A stretch of DNA of 64,000 nt from Glandiceps talaboti. Lineage: Eukaryota > Hemichordata > Enteropneusta > Spengelidae. Position 1 is the stretch's first letter; each line of letters starts with the position of its first letter. Below the pieces are notes generated by a model. That model was given only the letters and a program-made list of their open reading frames with translations, made no database searches and was not told where the DNA came from. The position numbers and the translations under genes are program-made. Below are positions 24,346 to 47,288 of this stretch, in pieces. The stretch is taken from NCBI RefSeq assembly GCF_964340395.1, contig NC_135549.1:28394095-28458094 (forward strand), given 5' to 3'.

Positions 24346-27300
24346 GTCACGCGTACAATGTTGCACTGTTCTCCGCGACCTTACACTTGTGTGTTTTGTA
24401 GGTCATGCTTCAGTTTGCTTCCTAGTCATCGTGGTTAATTATTTATTTATTTATCGGAGGAGGAGGAGGATTTTTCACAACAAAGTTGTTGAAATTAACA
24501 AACACACCTGTACAAGTCTGCAGTGGAGAGTACAGGCTCAATATCACTGCACAAACATTTATTTGTTGAAAATCATTCTCACAAGTCAGTCTGTATTTTT
24601 GCCCCCCGTCTTGTCAGGTCACAACAGTTGGCGTTTGTCAAATCACTACCATGAAAAGAGGCCAATGGTTTTTTGTGATGTTGAAAATAAAACGTAAATA
24701 TGATTATTATATATTGAAAAGGCTAATAGTGAATGCACACAACTATCACTATAAACAGAGATGTGTTCCAATGAATGATTGGCCTTGACTACGGCCTCCT
24801 TTCATATACACTGGGATACTGCATTGTCTCTCTGATTGTATGAAGTCTTATATAGGGCTGAAAGATGACAGAACCTGTCTTCAATGACATCTCAGAAATC
24901 AATTAATCATAGATTTATAATATCCAAACATTACAAACTTGCATATAACGGCTTTCATTGGCATGCATGTCACATCTCACGAACTGTCGGTTGTTCAAGC
25001 ATTACACGCTTGTATTTCTGGCAATGCTTCAAGATGACGATGAAGACACTGTTTTTCGTGTATATTTTCCTGTGTTTTTTCATCGGAGCACCTGTCAAGT
25101 GGCGTCAAAACCTCTCCCATTGTTATTACCATGGCCCGCGTTAAAGGGGGGGGGGGGGTCTATGGTTGAAGCCATGAACATCATCAGTACAGTCGTGCAT
25201 ATATTTACAAACCTGTTAATTGACATAGACACTATACAAGTGTGGCAAGGATAGATGTGTAGTTAGCATGTACGCGACTCCTCTGACTAAGTAAAACCAT
25301 AGCTCTTGGAGAGAGATGACAAAACCATGGTAGTGTCACCCATAGATACTTCCATGGTAAACAAGATTACATCAGAGTAGATGATCAGTTTTAACATTTA
25401 CTACATAGAGGACAAGTAGAAGTTAAGAATTAAAGCAAATGAATGTGAAAATAAAACTGATTATATTCATGTTTACCAGTAGTTAACATGTACTAACAAT
25501 AGCTAAAACACTTTAAAGTTATGATTAAAATCCAATGTAGTGTATGCAGCATGACTTCTTTTTGGTTGTTACGTTTACTGTCATTTGTTCTTTTGTGAGC
25601 GCTCTTTAGACTATTTTTATGAGAAAACCATGGAAATAATTGCCGAGAGATTTTAGATTGGTCAGGTTCATTAATAGAATTGTAGCTTTGTTTTTTCTTT
25701 GCAAACCCTGTTAAAACAAATAAACAGCTAGTATGAAACGAACAATGTTGAGTCACACCAAATAAAATATATACAAATATATTGTAAATAAAAACAGAGC
25801 TACGATTATTGCAGCTAGCCGACGATACAACAACCAAGACAAGTATGTTGACTCCACGGCTAGCCTCTCACAGCTAGACCTATCACAACGAACTACTATT
25901 AGGCTTACAGAAATATAGTCTGGATGCCAGCTGTGGTGTACTGCACATAAACCATCCACCAACGTGGATCAGTGGAGGGTCTATGTACTGATACTGTATA
26001 GGAACTAGACTAACAGAAATACGGCATTTATATATAGGAGATAAGCCGCTTCGATTACTTCGTCAACAGTGGACATATTTTGTCGACTTAGTGATGGTCT
26101 CACTACGTATAGCTACACATGTACTAATCTTCCCAAAGCATATAATACAATGGCAATGGCGCGTATAAACTTGTGGATTTTCGACCTGTTTCGTCGAGTA
26201 TATGATGAGCCATAGACGGGATCTACTCGTCTCTGCCAGCCAAGACTGAAAGACAATGGGGTGTTACCTAACACCTATTACCAGGTTAATTAACACTAAA
26301 AGGTGCTAGACAAGATAGCAGGTCGTCGTGACCTGACATCTAAAAATAGCACATGGATAGTGATCACATGATACGTCATTGCAACGAAACGATACATAAC
26401 GCACCAGAATGCATGAATAAATGCGTGTGTGAGAAACTAGTTTTCCGTTTCATTACGCGATAATTGCACTTTACTAACACCATCATGAAAATTAATGGAG
26501 AATTTGAAAAGGCAGATATCTGTGTCGAGTGCCCGGCACCTTCGCTAGCTAGCTGGCTGCACGGTGTACGGTACACGGCCCGGTTGATAAATGATACCAC
26601 TTTTTTTGGTGAAATTATGAAAGTGGTGGTCCAAATACGTTACGAGTGAGTTGCTCATTTTTACACTAAAACACAACAGCAATTTACCTTGGATACTGCA
26701 CAACAAAGTTGCTGACGTCTTTTTACTGGAGTACTCTTACTGCACGGTGGTTGGTATCCAGTCTACACGGAAATGGACGAGGATATCGACCTTAGTTTTC
26801 TCGTCGCTCGAACTACTTTCACTACCAAAGGTCAAAGGTCACTGAAGGACGACACAAACAATAATATAGTTTCTGTTTATTATTACCTAAAGTCGATTAA
26901 CGAATTCCCCCAGACTAGTGAGATGCACACAATATTTTGAAATCATTTTAGAAAAGGTAAAATAGACGGTATAGGCTTCCTGCATGTTTTCGCGATATGG
27001 TCTATGTTACCCATCATGCTTTGCGAGACAGGCCTTACTGTACTAAAAAGTGGGTTATATAGATGAGAATTGGGTATTAATTTGGATTGTTAAGAAACAA
27101 AACGTACATTCACAATGTTTTTTTTTCTACTTTTAAAATGGTTTTCTTAAAACAATATGAAACGTTCGTGTATTTTACTCAATAAATTGGAAAAAATGTG
27201 TGTAAAACGTTCAAGTTGCCATAATGATTGTGTAATCTCACAGGGAGTTATTTTTTGTAAGCAAACTTAGTGAGCAAAACATTTAATCACAAGTAAATCC

Positions 27301-28094
27301 AAGTAATCAAACTATTTATTCATGCTCCCCAGGGAATTGATGAGGAGGTATGAAGGGTTGTTGTGTCGCCATCGACCCCATACGGGGGTAACTTGTATTG
27401 TGAGGGCCTTGAGTTGTCAGGAGAAAATGCGCATTATAAATTTTAATTCGCATTATATAATATTATTTAATTATTTATTGGGGGAAGTGACACACACATG
27501 CGCAGACAAGACGTGAATTGACGTAGTGATTACCTGTCTTAACCCAGTTTGTTTACAAATCGCATGAACTAACAAAAAATTAAAAAGTGGGTAAAGTACT
27601 GAGTCACAAAGATGAAGTGGTTTATATTGTCACGAATTGTTTGTTTTTCAAGTAGAACAACACAGTAAAGTTGTTTTATTGATTTTAAGATCCGAGATAC
27701 CAAGTTCTTATCCATATACGTACATTTCAAGTTTTAAGTTCTGATTCATACTATGTATGAATGGTGAGTTTTAGAAATCAAGCGCTGCCATGGCATGGGC
27801 AGTAGGAAAACAAAAGAAAAACTCAGACTTGACAAAAGAGGGCGCAGTCTGAGACATGACTATCTGACGCGACAATCAAGTCATGTGATTATCATTGTCA
27901 ATGTTTATTCCATGCCATGCGACGTATTGCATCATAACTCGATTCCTTCCTACATAGCAAGTGAACTAAATGATCTTCGAAAGTCATCACATTTATATTC
28001 TTGTTAGTTGTTGATATTGTACAAACTTTTTCAGAAGCTACAATGTGTAAGCTTACGATGTTATTGATATAGTCCAATTTGTTTTGCTTGCTGT

Positions 28095-28215
28095 TTTGTT
28101 GTTGTTGTTGCTGCTGCTGTTGTTGTACATGTTGCTGTTTGTTGTTGTTGTTGTTGTTGTTGTTGTTTTTGTTGCTGTTGCTGTTGTTGTTGTCGTCGTC
28201 GTCGTCGTCGTCGTT
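28095..28215. repeat. (TTG)n/(GTC)n trinucleotide tract
   Basis: Mixed TTG, CTG and GTC triplets. The open frames across it (polyleucine/cysteine on plus, polyasparagine/glutamine on minus) come from the repeat and are not genes. Confidence 0.95.
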
Positions 28216-28262
28216 TTCTTTTCTTTTATTCTTTTCTGTACTCAGAGATAATACGGTGACAG

Positions 28263-28374
28263 ACGGACAGATACACACATACATACACATTCACAATCAA
28301 ATACAAATGCACACACACATATACACACACGCACGCACACACACACACACGCACGCACGCATGCACACACACAG
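28263..28374. repeat. (CA)n microsatellite
   Basis: Interrupted ACAC tract with CATA and CGCA variants, about 570 bp upstream of the SLC6 start codon. Confidence 0.9.
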
Positions 28375-28944
28375 ACCTTGAAGACAACCGACAACAATAG
28401 CACCCTAGATGATATGAGAGCTAAAAATGATAGCTTTGAAAAATCCTATGCCTATATTAACAACTTGCACTTAATGCCAATAATTATAGTGTATCACATT
28501 TTCTTATCACACAAAAAATTGTCTCTAATCTTAAATAGTCCGGTTTCCTCCTGCTTCCTCAACACTGGATGGCGCTGCTCCTGTGGCGAGCATTCAACCG
28601 ACTTTATTTGGACGAATAAAGATTATTACTTTTTTAAAAGAAAATACTCTTTCCTTCAACTAGTTATTTATCTACATTCAACGATGAGGAATACAAACGG
28701 ATAATAGACAAGTTAAGCGACAACGATGCAGCTTGTGCAGTGTGGCGATAATGTAACTTATACGTGCGAGTCTTCCCGTGTAGGGTCATGCATTAACTTA
28801 AGGTCAGTCTGGTATAGATACTCGTACGGGTCAAACTACCTAGATAATGATTACAGAATCGTGTAAATAATGCATTCAGCATTAATACACAGTACATACC
28901 TTGTCTAGCTTGGCATTTGGACAGCTACCTCGTAATGTGACAGT

Positions 28945-40650
<11,706 letters not shown>

Positions 40651-41112
40651 CGAAGCATTCACGTACATTATTAAGCTTTGACCTCTCTATGTGACCTTTT
40701 ATTAGTCTTTGTACAAGTTGACATGTATTGTTGTAAATACAGGGTATATATAACCATTTGTACAGGACAACAAAAAGCTGTAAATATTCGTTTTTATTCG
40801 ATTGTTTTCATTTATACACTACATTGATAAATTCTTCATTTTAAGACTGACGCCTATAGGTAGCCTTCTAAATGAGATTTCGAAAACATAGTATCGTCGC
40901 TATTTGCAAACAATAATAACTTATGTGAGACCATTACCTAAGCCATATTCATGCTAAAATGCATATCTGTCGTTAGTGTCTCTCAGTTTTCTAGAGTAAA
41001 GTGTAAACGTTCCCAGTAAATCACATCTCTCATTTAAATGATACTTTGCCGACATTTATCAATGAATTAAACTATTTAGGTGAATATTATAAGAACGGAA
41101 GAATTGTTAATC

Positions 41113-41587
41113 TTCAAGGGGAGCACCGCTCTAGAAAAATTATTTTCATATGCTTTGTGTTCTGGAGTGTCATTTCACTATTTCACATCTCATAAATTTC
41201 GCACCGCTATTGTCAAACACTATCTTGTTTCACATTCATTGTACTGTAACTGTGTCTTAGCTGGAATTGATGATCTAGTGTTGTCGGATGACAGTCAGCA
41301 GATATGCATATATATTTTGGATGAAATAATAAATATTGTCTCCCTAACTTATTATTACCTTCAGATAAATTCATGAATAATTATTGTTCATCTAATGTAT
41401 ATGGATGTCTGCTGACTTCCAATGAGGCAACGTTAGGACACTGGTTGTGAAAACAACTTTCTATTTGGTGTTTCTCAAAATGGCAATCGGGCGAAAACTT
41501 ATATGAGGTTAATATAATTATTAAAATGACCCTCTAGAACCCACAGTTTATGAAAATATCTTTACCTGGAGCGGTGTTCCACTTTAA
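41113..41587. mobile_element. piggyBac-like MITE, array copy A
   Basis: Same family as 11637-12093. The left arm has CAAGGGGAGCACCGCTCTAG, the right arm in reverse TTAAAGTGGAACACCGCTCC; both continue into TTTTCATA-x-xCT-x-TG-x-GTTCT and GTCATTT. The inner arms are GTCAGCAGATATGC at about 41292 and GTCTGCTGAC at about 41407. It lies in the spacer after the SLC6 stop codon and is probably transcribed in the SLC6 3' UTR. Confidence 0.8.
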
Positions 41588-41614
41588 TATTATTCAATGA
41601 ACTTGTTTGTTTAG

Positions 41615-41656
41615 AATAAATATTCACTGTATGAAGCGATGATGAGTTCCTTTATT
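41615..41656. terminator. Paired convergent poly(A) signals
   Basis: AATAAA on the plus strand at 41615-41620, suited to the SLC6 transcript, and TTTATT at 41651-41656, which is AATAAA for the minus-strand gene at 42841-44044. The pair recurs in copy B (47765-47770 and 47805-47810) and copy C (60298-60303 and 60334-60339) with similar spacing. Use of these sites is inferred. Confidence 0.6.
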
Positions 41657-42410
41657 TAAATGTTTGTGTTATTGATAGCAGGAATGTATGAGTCAAAGAA
41701 ATCGATAACCAAGTCCCCATTCCACAGGGGTACTTCCATAGGGAGACGAACTGGGGTATCGGGTGCGCATACCCAGTTTAAAAATTTAACCGATCACTGC
41801 ATCCCCAGGAACTCAGATTGGATTTAAACGGGCGTTTCCTGTCATTCGGAGTACAACAACGTTACTATGGTGATATTGCTTTAAGTTGTCAGATCCATGT
41901 CGTTATATCTTTGTCGAAACTTCTCTCGCTGTCGTTTATTTCATCGTTTGATAAGGATATTGGAATTCCGAAATTCCAAAACCAAAACAGGGTTGTGGCA
42001 GGCCTGGTAAAGGTATGACTAACAGGGCTTGCCAAGGCGCATGGATTCAGGCCTGCCAAGGTCAGGGCTGTGGACCATGCATGCCCCGTCACGTCTGTGG
42101 CAGCCTCCTCCCCGGGGGAGCTCTCATAAGCGACACTATGGGAATGGTCCGCTGGAAATGGGCGGGGTTTTGCTACTCTTAAGATATAAAAAAAGTCTAT
42201 CAATCAAAGCAAAAATTCTTACAAGACACAACTGTTTTTTGTTGAATTATTTTAATCAAACGAGATATTAAATATCAATCTCAGTATTTTCATAATTACA
42301 TATAATATTAATTACAATATTTGTGTACAGATGCACTGTACATCCATCGATTTCAATACTGGTAACTGTTCCGTAATGACGAGGATTTCATGCTCCATGA
42401 AAAGCATAAC
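41640..42410 (-). other. Probable 3' UTR exon of the two-helix membrane protein gene
   Basis: The last coding exon has a strong donor (AG|GTAAGT) two bases after the stop codon. On the minus strand an acceptor (TCTATTCCAG) lies just before 42410, followed by GTTATGCTTTTCATGGAGCA, a short hairpin. Acceptor and hairpin are also present in copy B (TTCTGTTGCAG, hairpin 48200-48214) and copy C (TTCTGTTACAG, hairpin 61382-61399). The exon would end at the minus-strand poly(A) signal near 41651. Confidence 0.5.
42066..42200. promoter_or_regulatory. GC-rich conserved block with TATA-like end
   Basis: Locally GC-rich, containing CCCGGGGGAGCTCTCATAAG, then GGTCCGCTGGAAATGGG and, on the plus strand, a TATA-like GATATAAAAA at 42183-42192. 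Recognisable in copies B (47836-47965, GGGTATAAGA) and C (61059-61190, GATATTTAAA). Open frames across it differ between copies, so it is not coding. A plus-strand promoter is a guess from the TATA-like box. Confidence 0.45.
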
Positions 42411-42642
42411 CTGGAATAGAGAATGTGAGAAGAATTCATGAATCAAGCTTAAAAACCCTCAGGTATATATGAAAACTAAGGTATTACTAGACAGCAGAGT
42501 CATAGAATTATGCACTATGAACAGAGGTGTGTTGTAAAATTTTGAAATACTATGAATAAATTTCTTTATATTATTTTTTACTTTGAGATTTGATGAGATT
42601 TATATTGGTAAATCTGTAAGATTTGCCATATCTTTGTATATA

Positions 42643-42691
<49 letters not shown>

Positions 42692-42702
42692 TTCTGTCTG
42701 TC
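42643..42702. repeat. (TGTC)n microsatellite
   Basis: Tetranucleotide run in the 3' UTR intron of the membrane-protein gene; its counterpart in copy C is at 61626-61671. Confidence 0.95.
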
Positions 42703-42840
42703 GATCTACTAGTATCTCTCTACCTACCTACATATATGTCCGTCTGTCTGTTTGCTTATAATCTCAGTCTGTCTCTATTTCCCTGTCCGTCATTACGTCT
42801 ATCTGGTTCAGTACTTTATAACCAACTATATTACTTACCT

Positions 42841-44044
42841 CTAAAATTTTCTTGTAATTGTCAGTCTTCTTGTTTTCGTTAATCTCTTAGTTTTCCATAC
42901 AATGTCACTTGATGATTGTGTTTTCTTTCCCAAAACACTCGATGATACTTTAGTATCATCTGTAATGTCAAACACATAATCAGACACTCGGCTATGTGCA
43001 GGGGTTTCGCTCATTTTTAGTAACGAATTAAAATTGGAAAAGTAAATCTGTACGGTAAAATATGTATTTAAAAAAGTAAAAAAAAAATCACATCAGAAAT
43101 AATTACGTGCCTATATAGACTTTGAAATACCTACCAATAGTATTCTTGGGGAGTTTGTACAGGCTTCTACAAGCACGCATTGGTTGTTTTCTAACTGGCT
43201 TGAACATCTCAAACGCCATCTGTTTGTCATATTCATGTCTTAGTACGGAGTTACTTTGAGACAAAGCTGAGTCTGAAAATAGAAATATGGTTAAAGCATT
43301 AAAATTTGGAATACAATCTGAACCTCTCATCAGCTAGGATACAGATTACAGGATTGTGAGGGACAACATACCGTCTATGATATGCCATCTGCACTGAGTT
43401 TCAGTGATAGCGTGAGACTGAAAATCTATCATATCAAGATCGAAGTTAATGGAGGTATTTGCGTAGAAACCAGAAGGATAACAAGCCCATGTCACGAGAG
43501 GTACACCAACAAGTTTCAAAGTATCAGGGTGGTACTTTTAAACAGGATATTGTTACCTTTCATCTTGTCTCCTGCATCACAAACGTGGACTCTCATCTTC
43601 AATGAAATCATGTGCCAGGTGAAGCCACCAAGTCCCCATATTATCACAACTATTGATAGCAGGCACATCAACCAGATCTCAATGGCAAAGTAAACCGTGT
43701 AAAAACACGCTTTGCCGATTGTATAAACTGTTGACAGAAGTAGCACTATGACGAGACGTATGATACGAACTGGGAGAAGCACCATAGAAATGATGTTGTC
43801 GTTGTGACCTTTTTACAGAGAAAAATAAGAAAACATATTCAATGTGTCGCAATTTACAAGACGGTGAAAACAGAATGTAACTTTATCGCCTGAACTAACA
43901 CGTTCCATTTGCACGATGCAATCTAAACAAAACACACGAATAAAATGTAAATATTTCAAAATAAATCTTTAGAAAATTATTAAAAATACCTTTGTTCGAC
44001 TGTCCAGGGAGTCGCAAGTTCTTGATTTGAACGATACAAGTCAT
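42841..44044 (-). CDS. Two-helix small membrane protein, copy A (4 exons, 187 aa), unrecognised
   Basis: Exons: 44044-43990, 43808-43557, 43272-43135, 42959-42841; all GT-AG, 564 nt, frame intact. The start MTCIVQIKNLRLPGQSNK comes directly from the first exon. Residues about 28-48 (VLLPVRIIRLVIVLLLSTVY) and 57-80 (TVYFAIEIWLMCLLSIVVII region) are hydrophobic, probably a helical hairpin with a short arginine-bearing N-terminal side. The rest (about 85-187) is soluble and basic, with Ser- and Lys/Arg-rich stretches (PVRKQPMRACRSLYKLP, KTKRLTKTRRLTITRKF). There is no signal peptide and no recognised domain. A 187-residue paralogue lies at 61918-63305. The promoter has an X-box and an NRF1-like site, so a ciliary role is possible. 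It is convergent with SLC6. Confidence 0.85.
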
Positions 44045-44145
44045 CTCTATCTTTCAACGCTTAATTTCGGAGGATTTAAGGCAATAATATTTGCTGTGTG
44101 ATAGCACTCGGAATGTTTGGAATATTTGAGCAGAAAGTTTCATCT

Positions 44146-44178
44146 GTTGCCGTTGGTAACAGTGTCGGCGCATGCGTC
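44146..44178 (-). promoter_or_regulatory. RFX X-box plus NRF1-like site, copy A
   Basis: GTTGCC-GTT-GGTAAC at 44146-44160 is an RFX X-box (two half sites with a 3-nt spacer). GGCGCATGCGTC at 44167-44178 differs from the NRF1 consensus at one core base. They lie 102-134 bp upstream of the ATG on the minus strand. Both are kept exactly in copy C, within otherwise diverging flanks. Confidence 0.75.
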
Positions 44179-44419
44179 CATCCAACCAAACAAGATATGT
44201 TCTAAATATCGCGTGAATCACTGACAGTTCTTTTTTTCCATTGTAGTAAAGTGTTTCGTTAGTTTTACTCTCCACACAGATACCCCAGGCTAAAACAACT
44301 ATATTCAAATTATCGTGTAAATAACTAAAATGATACGGATTCTCTGTACTTACGCGTTCACTTCGCTTTGCTGAATTGATACTCAACTCTTCAAAAGAGT
44401 GATGTGCGGAAACTAAAGT

Positions 44420-44580
44420 CTAAAAAATTGTGTGGTTCCGATTACACTCAATTTTAGAATAGGTGGGGTAGGTAGATTTTTTTATTTTATTTTTTTTTAA
44501 TATATGTTTTTATATGTAAGTGTCTAGTTCAGGTACTTATGTTTTCCGTTGTTTTCCATATAGTCTCTGTGTTATAAAAA
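44420..44580 (+). repeat. Dispersed repeat at the duplication junction
   Basis: Matches 20740-20935 in inverse orientation, with AATTGTGTGGTTCCGATTA, GGGGTAGGTAGATTTTTT, GTGTCTAG and GTTTTCCGTTGTTTT. It lies exactly between the 5' flank of the copy A membrane gene and the start of duplicate B. Confidence 0.8.
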
Positions 44581-44794
44581 ATGTTAAAACAATGCCACCT
44601 GGATATAGTGTTACTAATCATCTGGTGCATCGCAGGCGTGTAGAAGATTTAGAAATGAAAAACCTACAACTGTGTTAATAAACATGAGTTACATGTAAAA
44701 CTGTAACAATAGACACAGTTTACCAATAGTACACATAAAATAAGCTACAATTGCTGCTTGAAGACATTTATTACAATTATAGTTTATTGTTAAG

Positions 44795-45765
44795 GCTATG
44801 TTCATCCAATGTTTGGTGAAGCCCTCTAGTATTTTCCATTCTCGTCTGCCTCTTGCCATTCTACTCCATGTTGCCGTACGTATTCATGTATGTTGTTATT
44901 TCATCTCTCCATCTCCTTTTTTGTCTTCCTCTCATTTTCCCCGTCCTTGGTTGCCATTCTGTGAGTCTCTTGGTCCAACTGTTATCTTGATTTCTTGCTA
45001 ATTGCCGATTCCTTGATCTCCTCTATGACATCTTTGACTTTTCTTTCTTGTCTTATGTTGGCATGTCTGACTTTGTCCCGTAATGATATATTGAGCATTC
45101 TGCTTTCACTCGCTCTATGTGTTGTTATCAATTTTTGTTCCATCTCTTTGGTTGTTGACCTTGTCTCTGCCCCATATATCATTGTAGTTAGGGCGCACTG
45201 TACTGATTATAGACCCTTCCTCTAAAAGATATATTGTTTTTTTTCTAGTCAGTTAGTGATCCTTTGTACATTCCAAAACGTTTCGACCCTCCCTCCATCC
45301 TTATAAGTATTTCTTCTTTCGTGATTCTCTATTGTTATTTCTTCTGATGTTTCAAAGTTGGCCCATGAACTTAGTCTTCCCCTTGTGAAGTAGTGGGCCA
45401 ACCTGTTTGCTTTCTTCACTTAGACAGTGTAGCTGATGTTCCATGTTGTGGTCAGTGCTACATCATCTGTAAGTCTTAAATCAATGAGTTGTTCTCCAGC
45501 TTACGTTGACCACCTTCTCCTCCTCTAGGTTGGACTTCTTAAATACTTCCTCTAGTGCTGTTGTAAAAATCTTTAGTGATAACATATCCCCTTGTCTCAC
45601 CCCTCTGTGTATCCTCATTTCTTATGAAACATATTGTTTCTCTGTGAATTCTTGCCGTAGCTTCTGTGTATATGTCTTTCAAGATGCAACTGTATATGAT
45701 GTATCCCTCATCAATTCCAACTTTTCTCAGTTCAACAAACGTGTCGCTATGCCCCAAGTAGTCAC
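44795..45765 (-). mobile_element. 5'-truncated non-LTR retrotransposon (reverse transcriptase fragment)
   Basis: Minus-strand peptides in several frames match the typical order of LINE-encoded reverse transcriptases. First comes ELRKVGIDEGY-x-ILKDIYTEATARI and a decayed QRG-x-RG-x-VI block (45760-45540). Then comes YGAETRSTTKEMEQKLITTH, followed by RMLNISLRDKVRHANIRQ (45182-44982). The C-terminal QPRTGK-x-RGRQKRRWRDEI is near 44950-44890. Frameshifts and stops make it dead. It interrupts duplicate B inside the former SLC6 intron 8, so it came after that duplication or was lost from copy A. Confidence 0.85.
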
Positions 45766-45876
45766 GTTTATAATTACTAGTAAACAATAATTTACACGGA
45801 TAACATCATATAACATGTTTGAGTTTGAATGTATCATTAAATACATAGTTTACTGGGTTTGCTCTTTTTTATTTAG

Positions 45877-46395
45877 GTTTCTACACGTGTATTGCTGATG
45901 AATATCCTCGAATTTTCAGAAGATACCGTCCTCAATGTCTAGCTATTGTCTGTATACTGTACTACTTTTTGGCATTACCATGTATAACACAGGTAAGTAC
46001 ATATGAATGTCTTGTTGTTGACACCAGAGGTCGCTCTTCTATGCCTGCAAAATGTACACTTCTCCGGTGGCGTAAATGGATCGATGGATGGATGCACTGA
46101 ATAAAATTAGATGGATGGAATGAAGAAATACACCAATATATGTTCTTACACTTATATTGTGTTGTCTTTACAGACCGTTATGTACATTCATCTACTGTGT
46201 TATAGTCACATCCGAGATATTTAAAGAGGTAAGATGATCTATTGAACTTTGAACTTTAATCTATATCTATAAATTTATGGTATTATTTCGGCAATTTTGC
46301 TGATAAAGAGTGAAAATACTAAATAGGGAGGAACATCCTTTATCTATTCGCATATACACATTTTATATAATACGACACATCTCTGACCACACAAG

Positions 46396-46488
<93 letters not shown>

Positions 46489-46760
46489 ATCTCTCATTGC
46501 TTTTTTCTATGCCTTTTATCTCAGGAATGACAGACGGGACTTCACCCCCACCCTACCTTGCACTTCGTAGACAAACAAATGAGATAGAGGCAGACGACGA
46601 CCTTGAAGATTCAGGGGAGGACACGCCAAGATATATATATACTTTTAATGATAATGAAACATTGTGGAGAGATATAGAACATTTGCCGAACAATATAAAT
46701 GGTAATCCCGCCCTCAGCGGCAATAACTTGATAAATTGGAAACTTGCGACCAGGTAAAAT
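45877..46760 (+). pseudogene. SLC6 3'-end pseudogene
   Basis: Remains of SLC6 exons 9-12. Exon 9 (45877-45992) has lost its first 16 nt, including the TM8 codons for FCVVE, which shifts the frame; its donor is intact. The next segment (46174-46228) joins the first bases of exon 10 directly to the last 40 bases of exon 11, deleting about 750 bp. The terminal exon (from 46525) has TGA in place of the Trp codon at its second position and a 1-nt deletion in the proline run. Most of exon 10 and exon 11 are missing. No 5' exons are present, so it never encoded a full transporter. Confidence 0.93.
46399..46488. repeat. (CT)n tract in duplicate B
   Basis: Counterpart of the 280-bp tract at 40096-40378, about one third as long. 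Confidence 0.95.
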
Positions 46761-47288
46761 GACAAAGCATTCACATACATTATCAAGCTTTGACCCCTTC
46801 ATGTGTACTTCATGTGACCTTTATATGACCTTCATGTGTACTTTATGGGACCTTTATGAGACCTTTAAGTCTTTGTACAAGTTAGCATGTATTGTTGTAA
46901 ATACAGGGTATATATAACCATTTGTACAGGACATAAAAGCTGTAAATATTTGACAATGTTTTGATTCCATTGTTTCAGAACTATATATTATGTTATTCAA
47001 TTCTTCATTTTAAAATTGACTCGTATAGGTGGTCTTGTACATGATATTTTGAAAATATAGTAAATTGTAACTATTTGCAAACAATTAACTTATGTGAGAC
47101 TATCACCGAGACCATATACTTGCTACATTTATCTCTGTCGCCTTTGTGTGTCAGTTTCCTAGAGTAATTAACTGTAAATGTTCCCAGTCAATCACATCTC
47201 TCGTGTAAATTTCTTATAATACTTTGCTCACTTTATGAATTATTAATCCATATTGACGAATATTTTAATATCAGAAGCATTGCTAATC

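Larger units (their letters stand above)
18265..28944. other. Intergenic region between the glycoprotein gene and SLC6
   Basis: 10.7 kb between two divergently transcribed genes, so both promoters should be here. The 5' UTR exon of the minus-strand gene is not placed; a possible donor, AAGACAG|GTAATC on the minus strand, lies near 27535. No supportable coding exon was found. Contents are a foldback element at 19044-19402, a repeat cluster at 20497-21000, a TCTAATATTAGA-type repeat field at 23500-24345, homopolymers at about 21842 and 25147, and simple repeats at 28095-28374. CpG dinucleotides are more frequent in 25.8-27.0 kb than around it, which may mark a regulatory region. Confidence 0.55.

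Noticed and set aside
25493-25962. Two overlapping minus-strand frames, one with a hydrophobic segment, and a good acceptor (TGTTTTAACAG) between them
   Set aside because: No donor joins them in a frame that keeps both peptides, and no homology is seen.
28079-28381. Long open frames on both strands with poly-Leu/Cys or poly-Asn/Gln
   Set aside because: Created by (TTG)n, (GTC)n and (CA)n simple repeats; no splice or family support.
41889-42203. 104-codon minus-strand frame with VAYESSPGEEA
   Set aside because: The equivalent sequence in copy C shifts frame and has a stop, so the block is conserved as DNA and not as protein.
46497-46757. 86-codon frame resembling the SLC6 C-terminus, beginning with ATG
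   Set aside because: The ATG is upstream intron sequence; the exon itself has a stop and a frameshift relative to SLC6, so it is part of the pseudogene.
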